NCBI RefSeq assembly: GCF_000170855.1
Contig: NZ_ABCQ01000038.1
Span: 1 to 44,314, forward strand
Reading direction: 5' to 3'
DNA length: 44,314 bases
From: Moritella sp. PE36
GTDB lineage: Bacteria > Pseudomonadota > Gammaproteobacteria > Enterobacterales > Moritellaceae
Below the pieces are notes generated by a model. The model saw nothing but the letters and a program-made list of their open reading frames with translations. It was not told the origin of the DNA and made no database searches. A program made the position numbers and the translations under genes. Positions 27,494 through 36,997 of the stretch are shown piece after piece (the first letter of the stretch is position 1; each line of letters begins with the position of its first letter).

Positions 27494-28387
27494 ATGCGTA
27501 TACCCTGGTTAAAAAATCGTAAGGCACAAGCAAAACTGGGTGTTTTTATCGCTAAACAGCGCGTTGATATTTGTGCTTTATCAGCGGGTAATGAGGCAAT
27601 TGCAGTACTTGACTCAAGTGCGTTTAATGATGTTTCGGAACTGATTAAAACCCTCAGTGAGCTGATTTCAAAACATAATCTGCAGGCTGCAACTTGCCAT
27701 GTGGTGCTGTCGAATCAACTGTATCAGTTATTACAAATTGATAAGCCAAATGTGCCTGATGATGAAATTTCCAGTTCATTACCTTTCATTGCTAAAGAAT
27801 TTATTAATGAAGCGATTGATACAGTCGTCTTTGATTATTTTTCGGTACCGAATCAAAATAAAATTAATCTCGTTTATTGTCCGAAAAATTTGGTTGAATT
27901 AATTGTTACAGCAATCCAGCAAGCAAAACTCGAACTGGTAACTATCGGCATTGAGGAATTAGCGACAGCCAATCTATTTAATACCAGTGCTGATGATGAC
28001 CGAAAAAGTACCCAAATGTTAATTGCTCAGCAGGATCACCAAGAAATTAATTTGACGATTATTCATGATAATCAGCTGTATTTCTCACGACGCTTACGTG
28101 GTTTTTCGCGATTACGTGATTTACAGGAAGATCAACTTGATACCGCGCTATTAGATAATTTTAGTTTAGAAATTCAACGCTCAGCTGATTTTGTTGTTAG
28201 CCAATTAAAGTTACCTGAAGTAAAAGAAATTAACTTAGCCTTGCCGAGTACGATTTTAGCACCGTTAATTGCCCGCCTTCAACTCAACTTCACCATTCCG
28301 GTGACGCCGTTAAAGCATGCGTTTATTGCTGATAATGTCGATACTGGATTTTTACCTGCCATTGGCGGCGCGTTGGAAAAACTGTGA
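27494..28387 (+). CDS. mshI: MSHA biogenesis protein MshI (PilM-like)
   Basis: 297 aa, cytoplasmic, of the PilM/actin-like ATPase group, with no membrane segment. It should dock on the N-terminus of the PilN-like MshI2 and link the inner platform to the motor. The C-terminal FLPAIGGALEKL resembles the nucleotide-binding end of PilM proteins. It is the first gene of the MSHA biogenesis unit. The TGA overlaps the ATG of the next gene (TGATG), a strong sign of coupling. Confidence 0.82.
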   Translation: MRIPWLKNRKAQAKLGVFIAKQRVDICALSAGNEAIAVLDSSAFNDVSELIKTLSELISKHNLQAATCHVVLSNQLYQLLQIDKPNVPDDEISSSLPFIAKEFINEAIDTVVFDYFSVPNQNKINLVYCPKNLVELIVTAIQQAKLELVTIGIEELATANLFNTSADDDRKSTQMLIAQQDHQEINLTIIHDNQLYFSRRLRGFSRLRDLQEDQLDTALLDNFSLEIQRSADFVVSQLKLPEVKEINLALPSTILAPLIARLQLNFTIPVTPLKHAFIADNVDTGFLPAIGGALEKL

Positions 28388-28986
28388 TGAAGACTCGCGT
28401 AAATTTATATACTCAGGCGTTTAGGCCAAAGAAAGAGCGTCTTACCTTAACGCAGGCGATTGTTGCTATTGCCGGTTCTTTATTGCTGATGCTGACATTG
28501 ACCATACTGTCTGAAAATGAAAATAGCTTGCTAACGCACAAAGTGGCGCTGGCGAAAAAAGCGGTGAGTGAGTTAGCTGGTGAAGTCGACGTATTATCTG
28601 CTAAGGTTGCGCGTCATGTGCAAAATCCAGCCTTAGCTCAACAATTAGCATTATTGAATACCCGCTTACAATATCGTGACGAGTTACTTGTGCAACTGTC
28701 TGCATTGGCGCAGGTGCAAACTAGTGGTTTCGCAATTCTGATGTCTGATCTGGCCGCACAGCGAGATAAAGATATTCGCATCACTCAAATTCGTTTAGCG
28801 GGTGAGAGTATGACGTTGACTGGTCTTGCGCGAAATCATGATGCGATACCACGCTGGATTGGTAAATTTTCGGCCGCTAAATCGTTGCAAGGACGAGAGT
28901 TTAGCCAGTTAAATATTACCCGTAACGAGGACGATATTATCGTGTTTACCTTGACGAATCAGGCGATCACGGAGGCCAGTAAATGA
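28387..28986 (+). CDS. mshI2: MSHA biogenesis protein MshI2 (PilN-like)
   Basis: 199 aa from the ATG at 28387; a GTG at 28384 is an alternative. A short cytoplasmic N-terminus (MKTRVNLYTQAFRPKKERL) precedes one membrane segment (about 21-42) and a periplasmic coiled coil plus ferredoxin-like domain, the PilN layout. It should bind MshI in the cytoplasm and MshJ in the periplasm. Some annotations split or number the mshI genes differently, so the symbol is by position and domain type. Confidence 0.78.
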   Translation: MKTRVNLYTQAFRPKKERLTLTQAIVAIAGSLLLMLTLTILSENENSLLTHKVALAKKAVSELAGEVDVLSAKVARHVQNPALAQQLALLNTRLQYRDELLVQLSALAQVQTSGFAILMSDLAAQRDKDIRITQIRLAGESMTLTGLARNHDAIPRWIGKFSAAKSLQGREFSQLNITRNEDDIIVFTLTNQAITEASK

Positions 28987-29768
28987 TGAAGCAACATTGG
29001 CTAACGATTAATGATAAATTCAGACAATTATCGATGCGTGAGCGTATCCTTATTGTCGTGTCATTAGTCGCATCGGTTATTTATGTTATTGATAGCTTTG
29101 TGCTGGCACCAAATTATGCTCGTCATAAACAACTAACATCACAATTGTCGTCTTTAGGCCAACAGCAACGCCAACACGGCTTTACTCTCGCTGAGTTACA
29201 GCGTGTATTGGCGACAGACCCGAATAAAGTGATAAAACTACGTATTTTACGTGCTGAAAATACGCTTAAAAAAGCCAATGGTAAATTAACGGATCTGACT
29301 GCGGATTTAATCAATTCCAATCAAATGGCCTTGGTGCTTGGTGATGTATTAAGTCGAGCAAAAAAGGTGAAGTTGATCGCTATTGAATCATTACCGGTAA
29401 CAATAATCACGGGCAATAGTAATAAGCAGGCATTAGCAAAAGACCAAGGTAAAGCTAAACCGAAATTGACGAGTCGCAAAGGTAAAGATCTCAATGCAGA
29501 TGAAATTACCAACAAGCAACCGCTGACCAGCAATATTGATACCATGCTCGACTCGAGCGGTGCTGAAGTACTGCTTTATCGTCATGGTTTACGCATTACT
29601 ATGACGGGCGCATTTTTTGATATTCAAGCCTACCTCGATTCAATTGAGCAATTACCGAAGAAATTTTATTGGAAAGTATTTGATTATCAAATGCAAGAAT
29701 ATCCAACTGCCGAAGTGGTAATGGAAATCTATACCTTGAGTATTAATAAGGAGTTTATTCGTGGTTAA
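28983..29768 (+). CDS. mshJ: MSHA biogenesis protein MshJ (PilO-like)
   Basis: 261 aa. One N-terminal membrane segment (about 21-42, ILIVVSLVASVIYVIDSFV) is followed by a periplasmic coiled coil (about 45-110), a Lys/Gln-rich low-complexity loop (about 140-180) and a C-terminal ferredoxin-like fold (about 195-261). This is the PilO/GspM layout, pairing with MshI2. A GGAGG ribosome-binding site 7 bases before the ATG at 28983 decides the start; that ATG overlaps the previous stop (ATGA). Confidence 0.8.
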   Translation: MMKQHWLTINDKFRQLSMRERILIVVSLVASVIYVIDSFVLAPNYARHKQLTSQLSSLGQQQRQHGFTLAELQRVLATDPNKVIKLRILRAENTLKKANGKLTDLTADLINSNQMALVLGDVLSRAKKVKLIAIESLPVTIITGNSNKQALAKDQGKAKPKLTSRKGKDLNADEITNKQPLTSNIDTMLDSSGAEVLLYRHGLRITMTGAFFDIQAYLDSIEQLPKKFYWKVFDYQMQEYPTAEVVMEIYTLSINKEFIRG

Positions 29769-30105
29769 ACTACTACTGCCTATATTCATACTATTAAGCG
29801 CAAGCATCGCGCAAGCAGGTCAAGGTGTGATTAATGGCAATGTACTTGATGATCCAACCGGTCCTTGGGGTGCGGCAGATCCCGTTGTACGCAGTCAAAA
29901 CAAAGCAAAGGTGAAGATCCCCCGCTTACAGGCTATTTTTGTGCGAGATAATAGCCATATCGCCATTATGAACGATAAAGAAGTCGCCGCTGGCAGCTGG
30001 GTATCGGGCTTTCAGGTACGTCGCATTACCGACGATTTTGTGTATTTTATACGTAACGATAAAGAATTTAGATTGTCATTATTCGGCAGCAAAATTAAAC
30101 ATTAA
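29761..30105 (+). CDS. mshK: MSHA biogenesis protein MshK (PilP-like)
   Basis: 114 aa with a GTG start at 29761, overlapping the end of mshJ by 8 bases and preceded by AAGGAG. A signal peptide (about 1-19, ending AQA) is followed by a small periplasmic domain (about 50-112) containing IFVRDNSHIAIMNDKEVAAGS, the PilP/GspC-type HR domain that links the inner platform to the secretin MshL. No lipobox is seen, so it is probably soluble or bound through partners. Confidence 0.8.
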   Translation: MVKLLLPIFILLSASIAQAGQGVINGNVLDDPTGPWGAADPVVRSQNKAKVKIPRLQAIFVRDNSHIAIMNDKEVAAGSWVSGFQVRRITDDFVYFIRNDKEFRLSLFGSKIKH

Positions 30106-30120
30106 GGCTCAGATTTAATT

Positions 30121-31719
30121 ATGAATAAGTTGTATCTTGCAATTATTTTAGGGATGTTTTTAACGGGTTGCGAAACAACGCGTAGTTCACTTGAGCCTGT
30201 GGAGATCAAAGCATCCATTCAAGCAGAACTTGCTCGTGCTGATGCCCAACAACAAGCTTGGACTGTCCCTGATGATGTGAATGCTGAATTGTTACCAGAA
30301 TTTGATGGTCATGATGCGTTAAACCGTCCGATGATTGAGCCGCGTATGGATATTTCGGCTAAATCAGTCACCGCGCGTCAATTCTTTGGGTCGTTATTAA
30401 AAGGCACTAAATATAACTTAACCGTTAGCCCTGATGTATCGGGTCGTATCACGGTGGTGCTCAATGATGTGACGATTGCAGAAACTATGGATGCGGTTGC
30501 CGATATGTATGGTTATGATATTAAGCGTCAAGGTAATACCTACCGTGTTAATGGTGCCGGCGTTCGCACCGAAATCATCCCGATGAATTATTTATTGATG
30601 AAGCGTAATGGGTTATCAAACAGCTCGATTAGCTCGGGTTATCTCACCGATAATAGTTCGTCGAGCAGTTCTTCAGATAATGACAGTTCATCAAGTTCGT
30701 CATCAAGCAGTACCGGCACCGAAATTTCAACGCAAACTAATACCGATTATTGGGCGGAATTAGAGTATACCTTATTAGCATTAACGGCGAATCAAGAAGA
30801 GACCCAGGTGATCATCAGCCCACAAGCCGGTTTAGTGACAGTACAGGGTTATCCAAAAGATATTCGTAAGATCAAAGATTTTCTGGCTAAATCTGAGCAG
30901 CATTTACAACGTCAAGTCTTGCTTGAAGTGAAAATCATGGAAGTGACGTTAAATGACGGTTATAAGCAAGGTATTGATTGGAACGTCAATAATAGCAACG
31001 TCGCCGCAGATTCATCGTTCAATTTTAGTATTACTGATATTACCGACCTCGCGTCTGGTGCTGGGGTGTTCACACTGGCAGGTAATGACTTTAGTGCGGC
31101 GATCAGTTTGTTAAAAACCCAAGGTGATGTCAACGTCCTCTCTAGCCCACGGGTCACTGCGCTGAATAATCAAAAGGCGGTGATTAAAGTCGGCAGTGAT
31201 GAATACTTTGTGACGGGTTACAGCAGTACCAAATCAACATCATCAGACGATGATTCTATTGAGCAAGATGTTGAGTTAACCCCATTTTTCTCTGGTATCG
31301 CGCTCGATGTTACACCGCAAATTGATAGCGACGGCGGGGTATTATTACACGTTCATCCGTCGATTATAGAGGTCACTGACTCAAATAAAATTGTTGCCGG
31401 TATTGAATTACCGTTGGCGAAAAGCGATGTGCGGGAAACCGATACCGTGGTAAAAGCGAAAAGCGGTGAAATTATTGTGATTGGCGGTTTAATGAAAACA
31501 GCGAATAAAGATCTGGTTTCTAAAGTACCCTTCTTAGGCGATATTCCTTGGTTAGGCGAACTCTTTACGTATCGTTCGCAATCAGTACAAAAAACCGAAT
31601 TAATCATTTTAATTAAACCGATTGTGGTTGATCAAAATACCTGGCGTATTGAGCTAGAGCGATCAGCTGAATTACTTGAGCAATGGTATCCAACTGAATC
31701 AAAAAATGAGCAAGAGTAA
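30121..31719 (+). CDS. mshL: MSHA pilus outer-membrane secretin MshL
   Basis: 532 aa. It is a lipoprotein with signal MNKLYLAIILGMFLTGC and acylated Cys17. STN/N0 and N1-type domains (about 75-235) precede a secretin domain (about 260-515) with the typical LSSPRVTALNNQKAVIKVG block, the GIALDVTPQID strand and the IVIGGLM, VPFLGDIPWLGELF signature. It forms the outer-membrane ring through which the pilus emerges. A serine-rich linker (about 167-200, 30619-30720) interrupts the N-terminal domains. The stop overlaps the mshM start (TAATG). Confidence 0.95.
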   Translation: MNKLYLAIILGMFLTGCETTRSSLEPVEIKASIQAELARADAQQQAWTVPDDVNAELLPEFDGHDALNRPMIEPRMDISAKSVTARQFFGSLLKGTKYNLTVSPDVSGRITVVLNDVTIAETMDAVADMYGYDIKRQGNTYRVNGAGVRTEIIPMNYLLMKRNGLSNSSISSGYLTDNSSSSSSSDNDSSSSSSSSSTGTEISTQTNTDYWAELEYTLLALTANQEETQVIISPQAGLVTVQGYPKDIRKIKDFLAKSEQHLQRQVLLEVKIMEVTLNDGYKQGIDWNVNNSNVAADSSFNFSITDITDLASGAGVFTLAGNDFSAAISLLKTQGDVNVLSSPRVTALNNQKAVIKVGSDEYFVTGYSSTKSTSSDDDSIEQDVELTPFFSGIALDVTPQIDSDGGVLLHVHPSIIEVTDSNKIVAGIELPLAKSDVRETDTVVKAKSGEIIVIGGLMKTANKDLVSKVPFLGDIPWLGELFTYRSQSVQKTELIILIKPIVVDQNTWRIELERSAELLEQWYPTESKNEQE

Positions 31720-32615
31720 TGTATAAAGCGCATTTTGGTTTGACCGAAGTACCGTTCGGTCTGACCCCCAACACGCAATTTTACCATCCGTTAGTGCCCC
31801 ATTTTGAAGCGCTGCAAGTGTTGACGACAGCGCTTGCTGCTGGCGAAGGTTTTATTAAAGTCACGGGTGAGGTAGGGACGGGTAAAACACTCATTTGCCG
31901 GAAATTGCTGAATGAGCTTGGCGACAATTATGTCATCGCTTATTTACCGAATCCGTATTTAACGCCAAATGAAATACGGGCGGCGATTGCCAGTGAATTA
32001 AGTATTGATGCAAGTTTAGATCAGCACCAGTTAACCGAAGCCTTAAATCATCATTTAATTGCATTATCAGCAGCAGATAAACAAGTTGTGCTGTTAATTG
32101 ATGAAGCACAGGTGCTGCCACATGAAACATTAGAGGCTTTGCGTTTAATTAGTAATTTAGAGACTGAAAGCAAAAAACTGCTGCAGGTGGTGTTATTTGG
32201 TCAGCCCGAATTAGACACTCGCTTGCAGCAAGATAATTTACGCCAGTTACGTCAGCGTATTACTTTCTCTTACCAACTTCGTCCTTTACTCGCTAATGAA
32301 ACCTCGAGCTATGTTGAACATCGTTTAACGATCTCGGGTTATCGTGGTGCACCGTTGTTTGAAGTAAAAGCATTGCGATTATTACATCAGGCCAGTGGCG
32401 GCATTCCACGTTTAATCAATATATTAGCGCATAAATGCTTAATGTTAAGTTATGGCGAAAACGTGCGGAATATTAATACCAATTTAGTGAAACTCGCGAT
32501 ACAAGATACAGAGAGTGCCATGCAGCCACGTAATCTCCGGTTACCGATAATGGCGGGTATTTTAGTGATTGAAATGATGTTAGTCATTTGGTGGTTTGGA
32601 GAATCAATACTGTGA
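31719..32615 (+). CDS. mshM: MSHA biogenesis AAA ATPase MshM (ExeA/GspA-like)
   Basis: 298 aa. It begins with the typical FGLTEVPFGLTPN and has Walker A GEVGTGKT (about 48-55) and Walker B VVLLIDEAQ (about 123-131). A C-terminal membrane segment (about 273-295) ends the protein. It resembles GspA/ExeA ATPases, which help the secretin assemble through the peptidoglycan layer. The TGA overlaps the GTG start of mshN. Confidence 0.93.
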   Translation: MYKAHFGLTEVPFGLTPNTQFYHPLVPHFEALQVLTTALAAGEGFIKVTGEVGTGKTLICRKLLNELGDNYVIAYLPNPYLTPNEIRAAIASELSIDASLDQHQLTEALNHHLIALSAADKQVVLLIDEAQVLPHETLEALRLISNLETESKKLLQVVLFGQPELDTRLQQDNLRQLRQRITFSYQLRPLLANETSSYVEHRLTISGYRGAPLFEVKALRLLHQASGGIPRLINILAHKCLMLSYGENVRNINTNLVKLAIQDTESAMQPRNLRLPIMAGILVIEMMLVIWWFGESIL

Positions 32616-33853
32616 GTGTTATTAATCAAATGCTGCAAGGCCTAGATAAAGGGACACAGCAGCAACAAGCCGATGTTGAATCGAGTGGCGCGGTGATTGT
32701 GGCGGCGCCAAAAAGTCAAAATAAACTTGTCATCGTATTGATCTCTTCCATTGTTATTTTTGCTGCGCTAGCAGGGTATTTGTTTGTACAAAAACAAAGT
32801 CGTGCCGCAAAAGTGAGTGTGCAACAAAATATTGTCGTGCCAGTTGTAAGCCGTGATAATAATACCCAAGTTAATGGGCCGTTGATCGCTAAAATAATAT
32901 CAGCAGAGTTAGTTGAACAACCAGTGGTCATTAAGCTGGATGACGATAAAGTGACAATGGCTGAGCCGAGAGTAATGAAGCCAATAGTGGCGAAACCTGT
33001 AATGACAAAACAAGTGGTTGCTCAATTGGCTGTCGCACCAGTAACTGAAACTTCGGCGGCAGTGGTCAGCAGCACCAATAAAGTAGCGGGTTCAGCAGCA
33101 ACTAAAATGACTCATGTTAAAAACGTTGTAGTCGCTCGAGTCGAAAAGGTAACGCCGAAAACGATTACACCTGTCGCCGTTACAGCACCGCAAACTGTTG
33201 CTAAACACGTTAAGGCGACAACGCCTGAGTCAGAGCATGTCGAAGACAGCGTATTAATTAAAGCGGTAACGCGAACGCCTCTGCAGCAAGCGCAGTTATA
33301 TGCTACGCAAGCGGATAGTGCCTTACTTGCGGGTGATAAAGAACGGGCTAAGCAACTATTTTCTAAGGTGTTAGCCTTTGATAAGCAACATAATTTATCG
33401 CGAGAAACATTAGCCGCTATCTTATATGGTGAGCAACGAACACAATCTGCGGTTAATTTGTTGCAAGAAGGCTTGAGTGTATCGCCTGACTACACGAATT
33501 TCCGGTTAATGCTGGCGCGTATTTATTTAAAGAATAAAAATAAACAGCAAGCCTATTATTACCTGAAGCCACACCGACCGGAAGTGGCCGGTAATGTTGA
33601 TTATTACGCGCTCCTCGCTGGCTTGGCACAAAGTCTTGATGATTTAGATAGCGCATTAATGGCTTATAAGACCTTGACCGAACACGAGCCTAACCGTGCC
33701 AAATGGTGGTTAGGGCTGGGTATTTCCGCAGATAAAGCCAAGCAAGTGACGTTAGCGTTAAATGCTTACCACACGGCACAAAACATGGGGCAGCTATCAG
33801 CATCATCACGTAATTATATCAATGCTCGAATTATCCAGTTGGAGAAACAGTAA
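32612..33853 (+). CDS. mshN: MSHA biogenesis protein MshN (TPR protein)
   Basis: 413 aa from the GTG at 32612. This start gives the usual MSVINQMLQGLDKG beginning, overlaps the mshM stop (GTGA) and has TTTGGAG upstream; an ATG at 32588 would add 8 residues. A cytoplasmic N-terminus is followed by a membrane segment (about 40-58), a long Val/Lys/Thr/Ala-rich periplasmic linker (about 60-220) and 4-5 TPR repeats (about 225-410). It is thought to scaffold pilus assembly in the periplasm. The stop overlaps the mshE start (TAATG). Confidence 0.88.
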   Translation: MSVINQMLQGLDKGTQQQQADVESSGAVIVAAPKSQNKLVIVLISSIVIFAALAGYLFVQKQSRAAKVSVQQNIVVPVVSRDNNTQVNGPLIAKIISAELVEQPVVIKLDDDKVTMAEPRVMKPIVAKPVMTKQVVAQLAVAPVTETSAAVVSSTNKVAGSAATKMTHVKNVVVARVEKVTPKTITPVAVTAPQTVAKHVKATTPESEHVEDSVLIKAVTRTPLQQAQLYATQADSALLAGDKERAKQLFSKVLAFDKQHNLSRETLAAILYGEQRTQSAVNLLQEGLSVSPDYTNFRLMLARIYLKNKNKQQAYYYLKPHRPEVAGNVDYYALLAGLAQSLDDLDSALMAYKTLTEHEPNRAKWWLGLGISADKAKQVTLALNAYHTAQNMGQLSASSRNYINARIIQLEKQ

Positions 33854-35757
33854 TGGCGCAATTAAAATTAAAACAACGACTGGGTGACTTACTTGTTGGT
33901 GAAGGCATCATCAGTGATGAGCAGCTCGGTTTAGCGTTAAAAGAACAGCGCAGTAGTGGCCGTAAACTCGGTGCCACGTTAACGCATCTCGGTTTTATTA
34001 CTGAAGAGCAACTGCTGAACTTTTTATCTCAACAGTTGGATATTCCATTTTTAAATATCGCCACACTGACTATCGATCCGCAAAGCGTGATGAAGTTACC
34101 GGAAGTACACGCACGTCGTCACCGGGCATTAGTGGTAAAAGCCGAACATGATGTACTGACGATTGCGTTAAGTGATCCGGCTGATCTAAACGCGGTTGAA
34201 GCGATATCGAATGTATTATCGGCGTATCAACTTGAATTTGCGATTGTTAGAGAAAGTGAATTATTACCCGCCTATGATCGCTTATACCGTCGAACCAAAG
34301 ACATTGAAGCGTTTGCTGGTCAGTTAGAAGATGAGCATAGACCGGCGCAAGAATTTGATATTTTTAGAGATGTCGATGATGCCTCGAGTGAAGCCACCGT
34401 GGTTAAATTTCTTAACTCGGTGTTTGAAGATGCGGTGCAAGTGGGCGCCTCGGATATTCATATTGAACCCGATGAAAACGCGCTGCGTATTCGTTTACGT
34501 GTTGATGGTGTGCTGCAAGAAAATGTATTGAATGAAGTGGCTATCGTACCAGCGCTGGTATTACGGTTAAAATTAATGGCCGGTTTAGATATTTCTGAAA
34601 AACGGTTACCGCAAGATGGCCGCTTTAACTTAAAGGTACGTAATCAATCGATTGATATACGTATGTCGACCATGCCGGTGCAATACGGTGAATCTGTGGT
34701 CATGCGATTACTGAATCAAGATTCCGGTATTTTCCAGTTAGAAAGTACCGGGATGCCTGCAGACTTAATTAAACGCTTACGTGGTTTGATCCGCCGTCCT
34801 CATGGCATGGTATTGGTAACCGGCCCGACCGGTAGTGGTAAAACCACCACCTTATATTCTGCCTTGAGTGAGCTAAATGAACCCGGTAAAAAGATCATTA
34901 CCGTGGAAGATCCGGTGGAATACCGTTTGCCGCGGATCAGTCAAGTGCAGGTCAACCCTAAGATTGGTTTAGACTTCGCGCATATTTTACGCACGTGTTT
35001 ACGTCAGGATCCGGATATTTTATTAGTCGGCGAAATGCGTGACAAAGAAACCGTCGAAATTGGTTTACGTGGTGCATTAACGGGTCACATGGTGTTATCG
35101 ACGCTGCATACTAACGACGCGATCACGTGTGCATTACGGTTAATGGATATGGGCGCACCGGGTTATTTAATTGGCGCGGCATTACGGGCGGTTGTTGCTC
35201 AGCGTTTAGTGCGCAAATTATGTAATCAATGTAAAAGCAGCCATGCGCTGACCAGCAGTGAACATTATTGTTTAGAAAAAATAGCCAAAGCACCGTTAGG
35301 TGATGAACAGTTCTATCGCAGCGTTGGTTGTCAAAGTTGTAACTATAGCGGCTACCGTGGTCGTATCGGTGTGTTTGAGTTATTGGAAATAAGTGATGCG
35401 ATGGGTGATGCATTACGACGTGAATCGGCGGCTGAATTTGAGGTCGAAGCACGTAAGAGTAAACATTATCGTCCATTAGTATTATCAGCGCTGGATTTTG
35501 CTAAGCAAGGCTTGACCTCTATTGAGGAAGTATTAAAACTGGCAGATGAAGTGACCCTTGATGATCATGACAGCGACATCAGTAATGATAGCCATCATTC
35601 AGCAACTGTTAGCGTGAGTGAACCCGCTGTTTCTAATACCTTAGGTGCCAATATTGCCGCCCATGTCAGGGAGTTAGATAAAGTCGATAATGTTGATATT
35701 GAAAATATTTTACGCTTGGTCAACGCGGTTAGATCGCTGGACCGCAGTGGTCAGTAA
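33853..35757 (+). CDS. mshE: MSHA pilus extension ATPase MshE with c-di-GMP-binding MshEN domain
   Basis: 634 aa. The N-terminal MshEN domain (about 1-145) carries two c-di-GMP motifs of the RLGxxL...Q type, starting at about residues 9 (RLGDLLVGEG) and 37 (KLGATLTHLG). The motor domain has Walker A GPTGSGKTTTLYS (about 325), an Asp box, Walker B ILLVGEMRDKET and a His box. A tetra-Cys zinc site is formed by CNQC (about 457) and CQSC (about 496). It powers pilus extension and is switched on by c-di-GMP in V. cholerae. A tail of about 70 residues (35540-35757), acidic and Ser/His-rich, extends beyond the usual end; the V. cholerae protein is about 575 aa. Confidence 0.95.
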   Translation: MAQLKLKQRLGDLLVGEGIISDEQLGLALKEQRSSGRKLGATLTHLGFITEEQLLNFLSQQLDIPFLNIATLTIDPQSVMKLPEVHARRHRALVVKAEHDVLTIALSDPADLNAVEAISNVLSAYQLEFAIVRESELLPAYDRLYRRTKDIEAFAGQLEDEHRPAQEFDIFRDVDDASSEATVVKFLNSVFEDAVQVGASDIHIEPDENALRIRLRVDGVLQENVLNEVAIVPALVLRLKLMAGLDISEKRLPQDGRFNLKVRNQSIDIRMSTMPVQYGESVVMRLLNQDSGIFQLESTGMPADLIKRLRGLIRRPHGMVLVTGPTGSGKTTTLYSALSELNEPGKKIITVEDPVEYRLPRISQVQVNPKIGLDFAHILRTCLRQDPDILLVGEMRDKETVEIGLRGALTGHMVLSTLHTNDAITCALRLMDMGAPGYLIGAALRAVVAQRLVRKLCNQCKSSHALTSSEHYCLEKIAKAPLGDEQFYRSVGCQSCNYSGYRGRIGVFELLEISDAMGDALRRESAAEFEVEARKSKHYRPLVLSALDFAKQGLTSIEEVLKLADEVTLDDHDSDISNDSHHSATVSVSEPAVSNTLGANIAAHVRELDKVDNVDIENILRLVNAVRSLDRSGQ

Positions 35758-35779
35758 ACAGGACGATTAAGGTTAGCCA

Positions 35780-36997
35780 ATGCCAAATTTTACGTATAAA
35801 GGCCGCGATAGCCAAGGCAATGCTGTTTCTGGTAAACAAGAAGCGCAGAACCAAGATGCATTAGTACAATCGTTAATGGCGAAAGGTATTACCCCTACTG
35901 ACATTAAAGTGGTGAGCAGCAGCGGTAACAACATTGATCTTAGCCAGTTGCTGACCCCGAAGATCCCGCTGGCCGAGTTAGTTATTTTTGCCCGTCAGAT
36001 GTATTCACTGACACGAGCAGGTATTCCGATGATCCGTGCGATCAAAGGTTTATCAGAATCGAGTTCACATGCGAAGCTTAAAGACGTGCTTAATGATGTG
36101 GTTGTTCGCTTAAACAGTGGTAATACACTATCGGCATCCATGGCAGCACACCCGCATGTATTTGCCTCTATTTTTGTTTCCATTGTGCGCGTGGGTGAGA
36201 ATACCGGTCGTTTAGATGATTCATTTTTACAAATCGCCAATTATTTAGAATTAGAAATGGATACTCGACGTCGTATTGCCAGTGCTGTGCGTTATCCTAT
36301 TTTTGTATTAATCGCTATTACAGGCGCGATGGTGATCTTGAATATTTTTGTTATTCCGACGTTTGCTAATATGTTTAATAAGTTTGGTGTGGAACTTCCG
36401 TGGGCAACACGGACATTATTAGCCTCATCGGCTTTTTTTGTGAATTATTGGCACTTATTAATTATTGCGGTGATTGCCGCTGTTATTGGTTTTAAATATT
36501 ATATTCAAACTGATAAAGGCAAATTGCGTTGGGGGCTGTTTACTATTCGCATTCCGATTGTTGGTCCTGTGATTGAAAAAACCTTGTTATCCCGTTTTGC
36601 GCGCAGCTTTTCATTGATGCTCAGGGGCGGTGTGCCCTTGAATAACAGTTTGTCACTGGTGGCATCAACCGTGGATAATGCCTGGATGGAAGTGCGTATT
36701 TTAGGGATGCGAGCAGGTATTGAAGAAGGTAAAAGCCTGACTATAACGGCGAGTGAAAGCGGTATGTTTACCCCGCTTATTTTACAAATGATCTCGGTGG
36801 GTGATGAAACTGGTCAAGTGGATGATTTGTTATTAGAAGCGGCGCAGTTTTATGAACGCGAAGTGGATTATGAATTGCAATCACTGACCGCTAAGATCGA
36901 ACCAATATTGATCGGCATTGTTGCCATCATGGTATTAATTTTAGCACTGGGTATTTTTGTGCCGATGTGGGATATGATGGGTGTAGTTCAAGGTTAA
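35780..36997 (+). CDS. mshG: MSHA inner-membrane platform protein MshG (PilC/GspF-like)
   Basis: 405 aa, the usual length. Two GspF domains (about 68-190 and 270-395), each with the conserved FARQMYSLTRAGIPM or FARSFSLMLRGGVPL start and an E-N-T-G or D-E-T-G turn, surround membrane segments (about 170-192, 208-232 and 374-398). It forms the rotating base that MshE acts on. It follows mshE by 22 bp. No terminator is seen after it, so the pilin region may receive read-through. Confidence 0.94.
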   Translation: MPNFTYKGRDSQGNAVSGKQEAQNQDALVQSLMAKGITPTDIKVVSSSGNNIDLSQLLTPKIPLAELVIFARQMYSLTRAGIPMIRAIKGLSESSSHAKLKDVLNDVVVRLNSGNTLSASMAAHPHVFASIFVSIVRVGENTGRLDDSFLQIANYLELEMDTRRRIASAVRYPIFVLIAITGAMVILNIFVIPTFANMFNKFGVELPWATRTLLASSAFFVNYWHLLIIAVIAAVIGFKYYIQTDKGKLRWGLFTIRIPIVGPVIEKTLLSRFARSFSLMLRGGVPLNNSLSLVASTVDNAWMEVRILGMRAGIEEGKSLTITASESGMFTPLILQMISVGDETGQVDDLLLEAAQFYEREVDYELQSLTAKIEPILIGIVAIMVLILALGIFVPMWDMMGVVQG

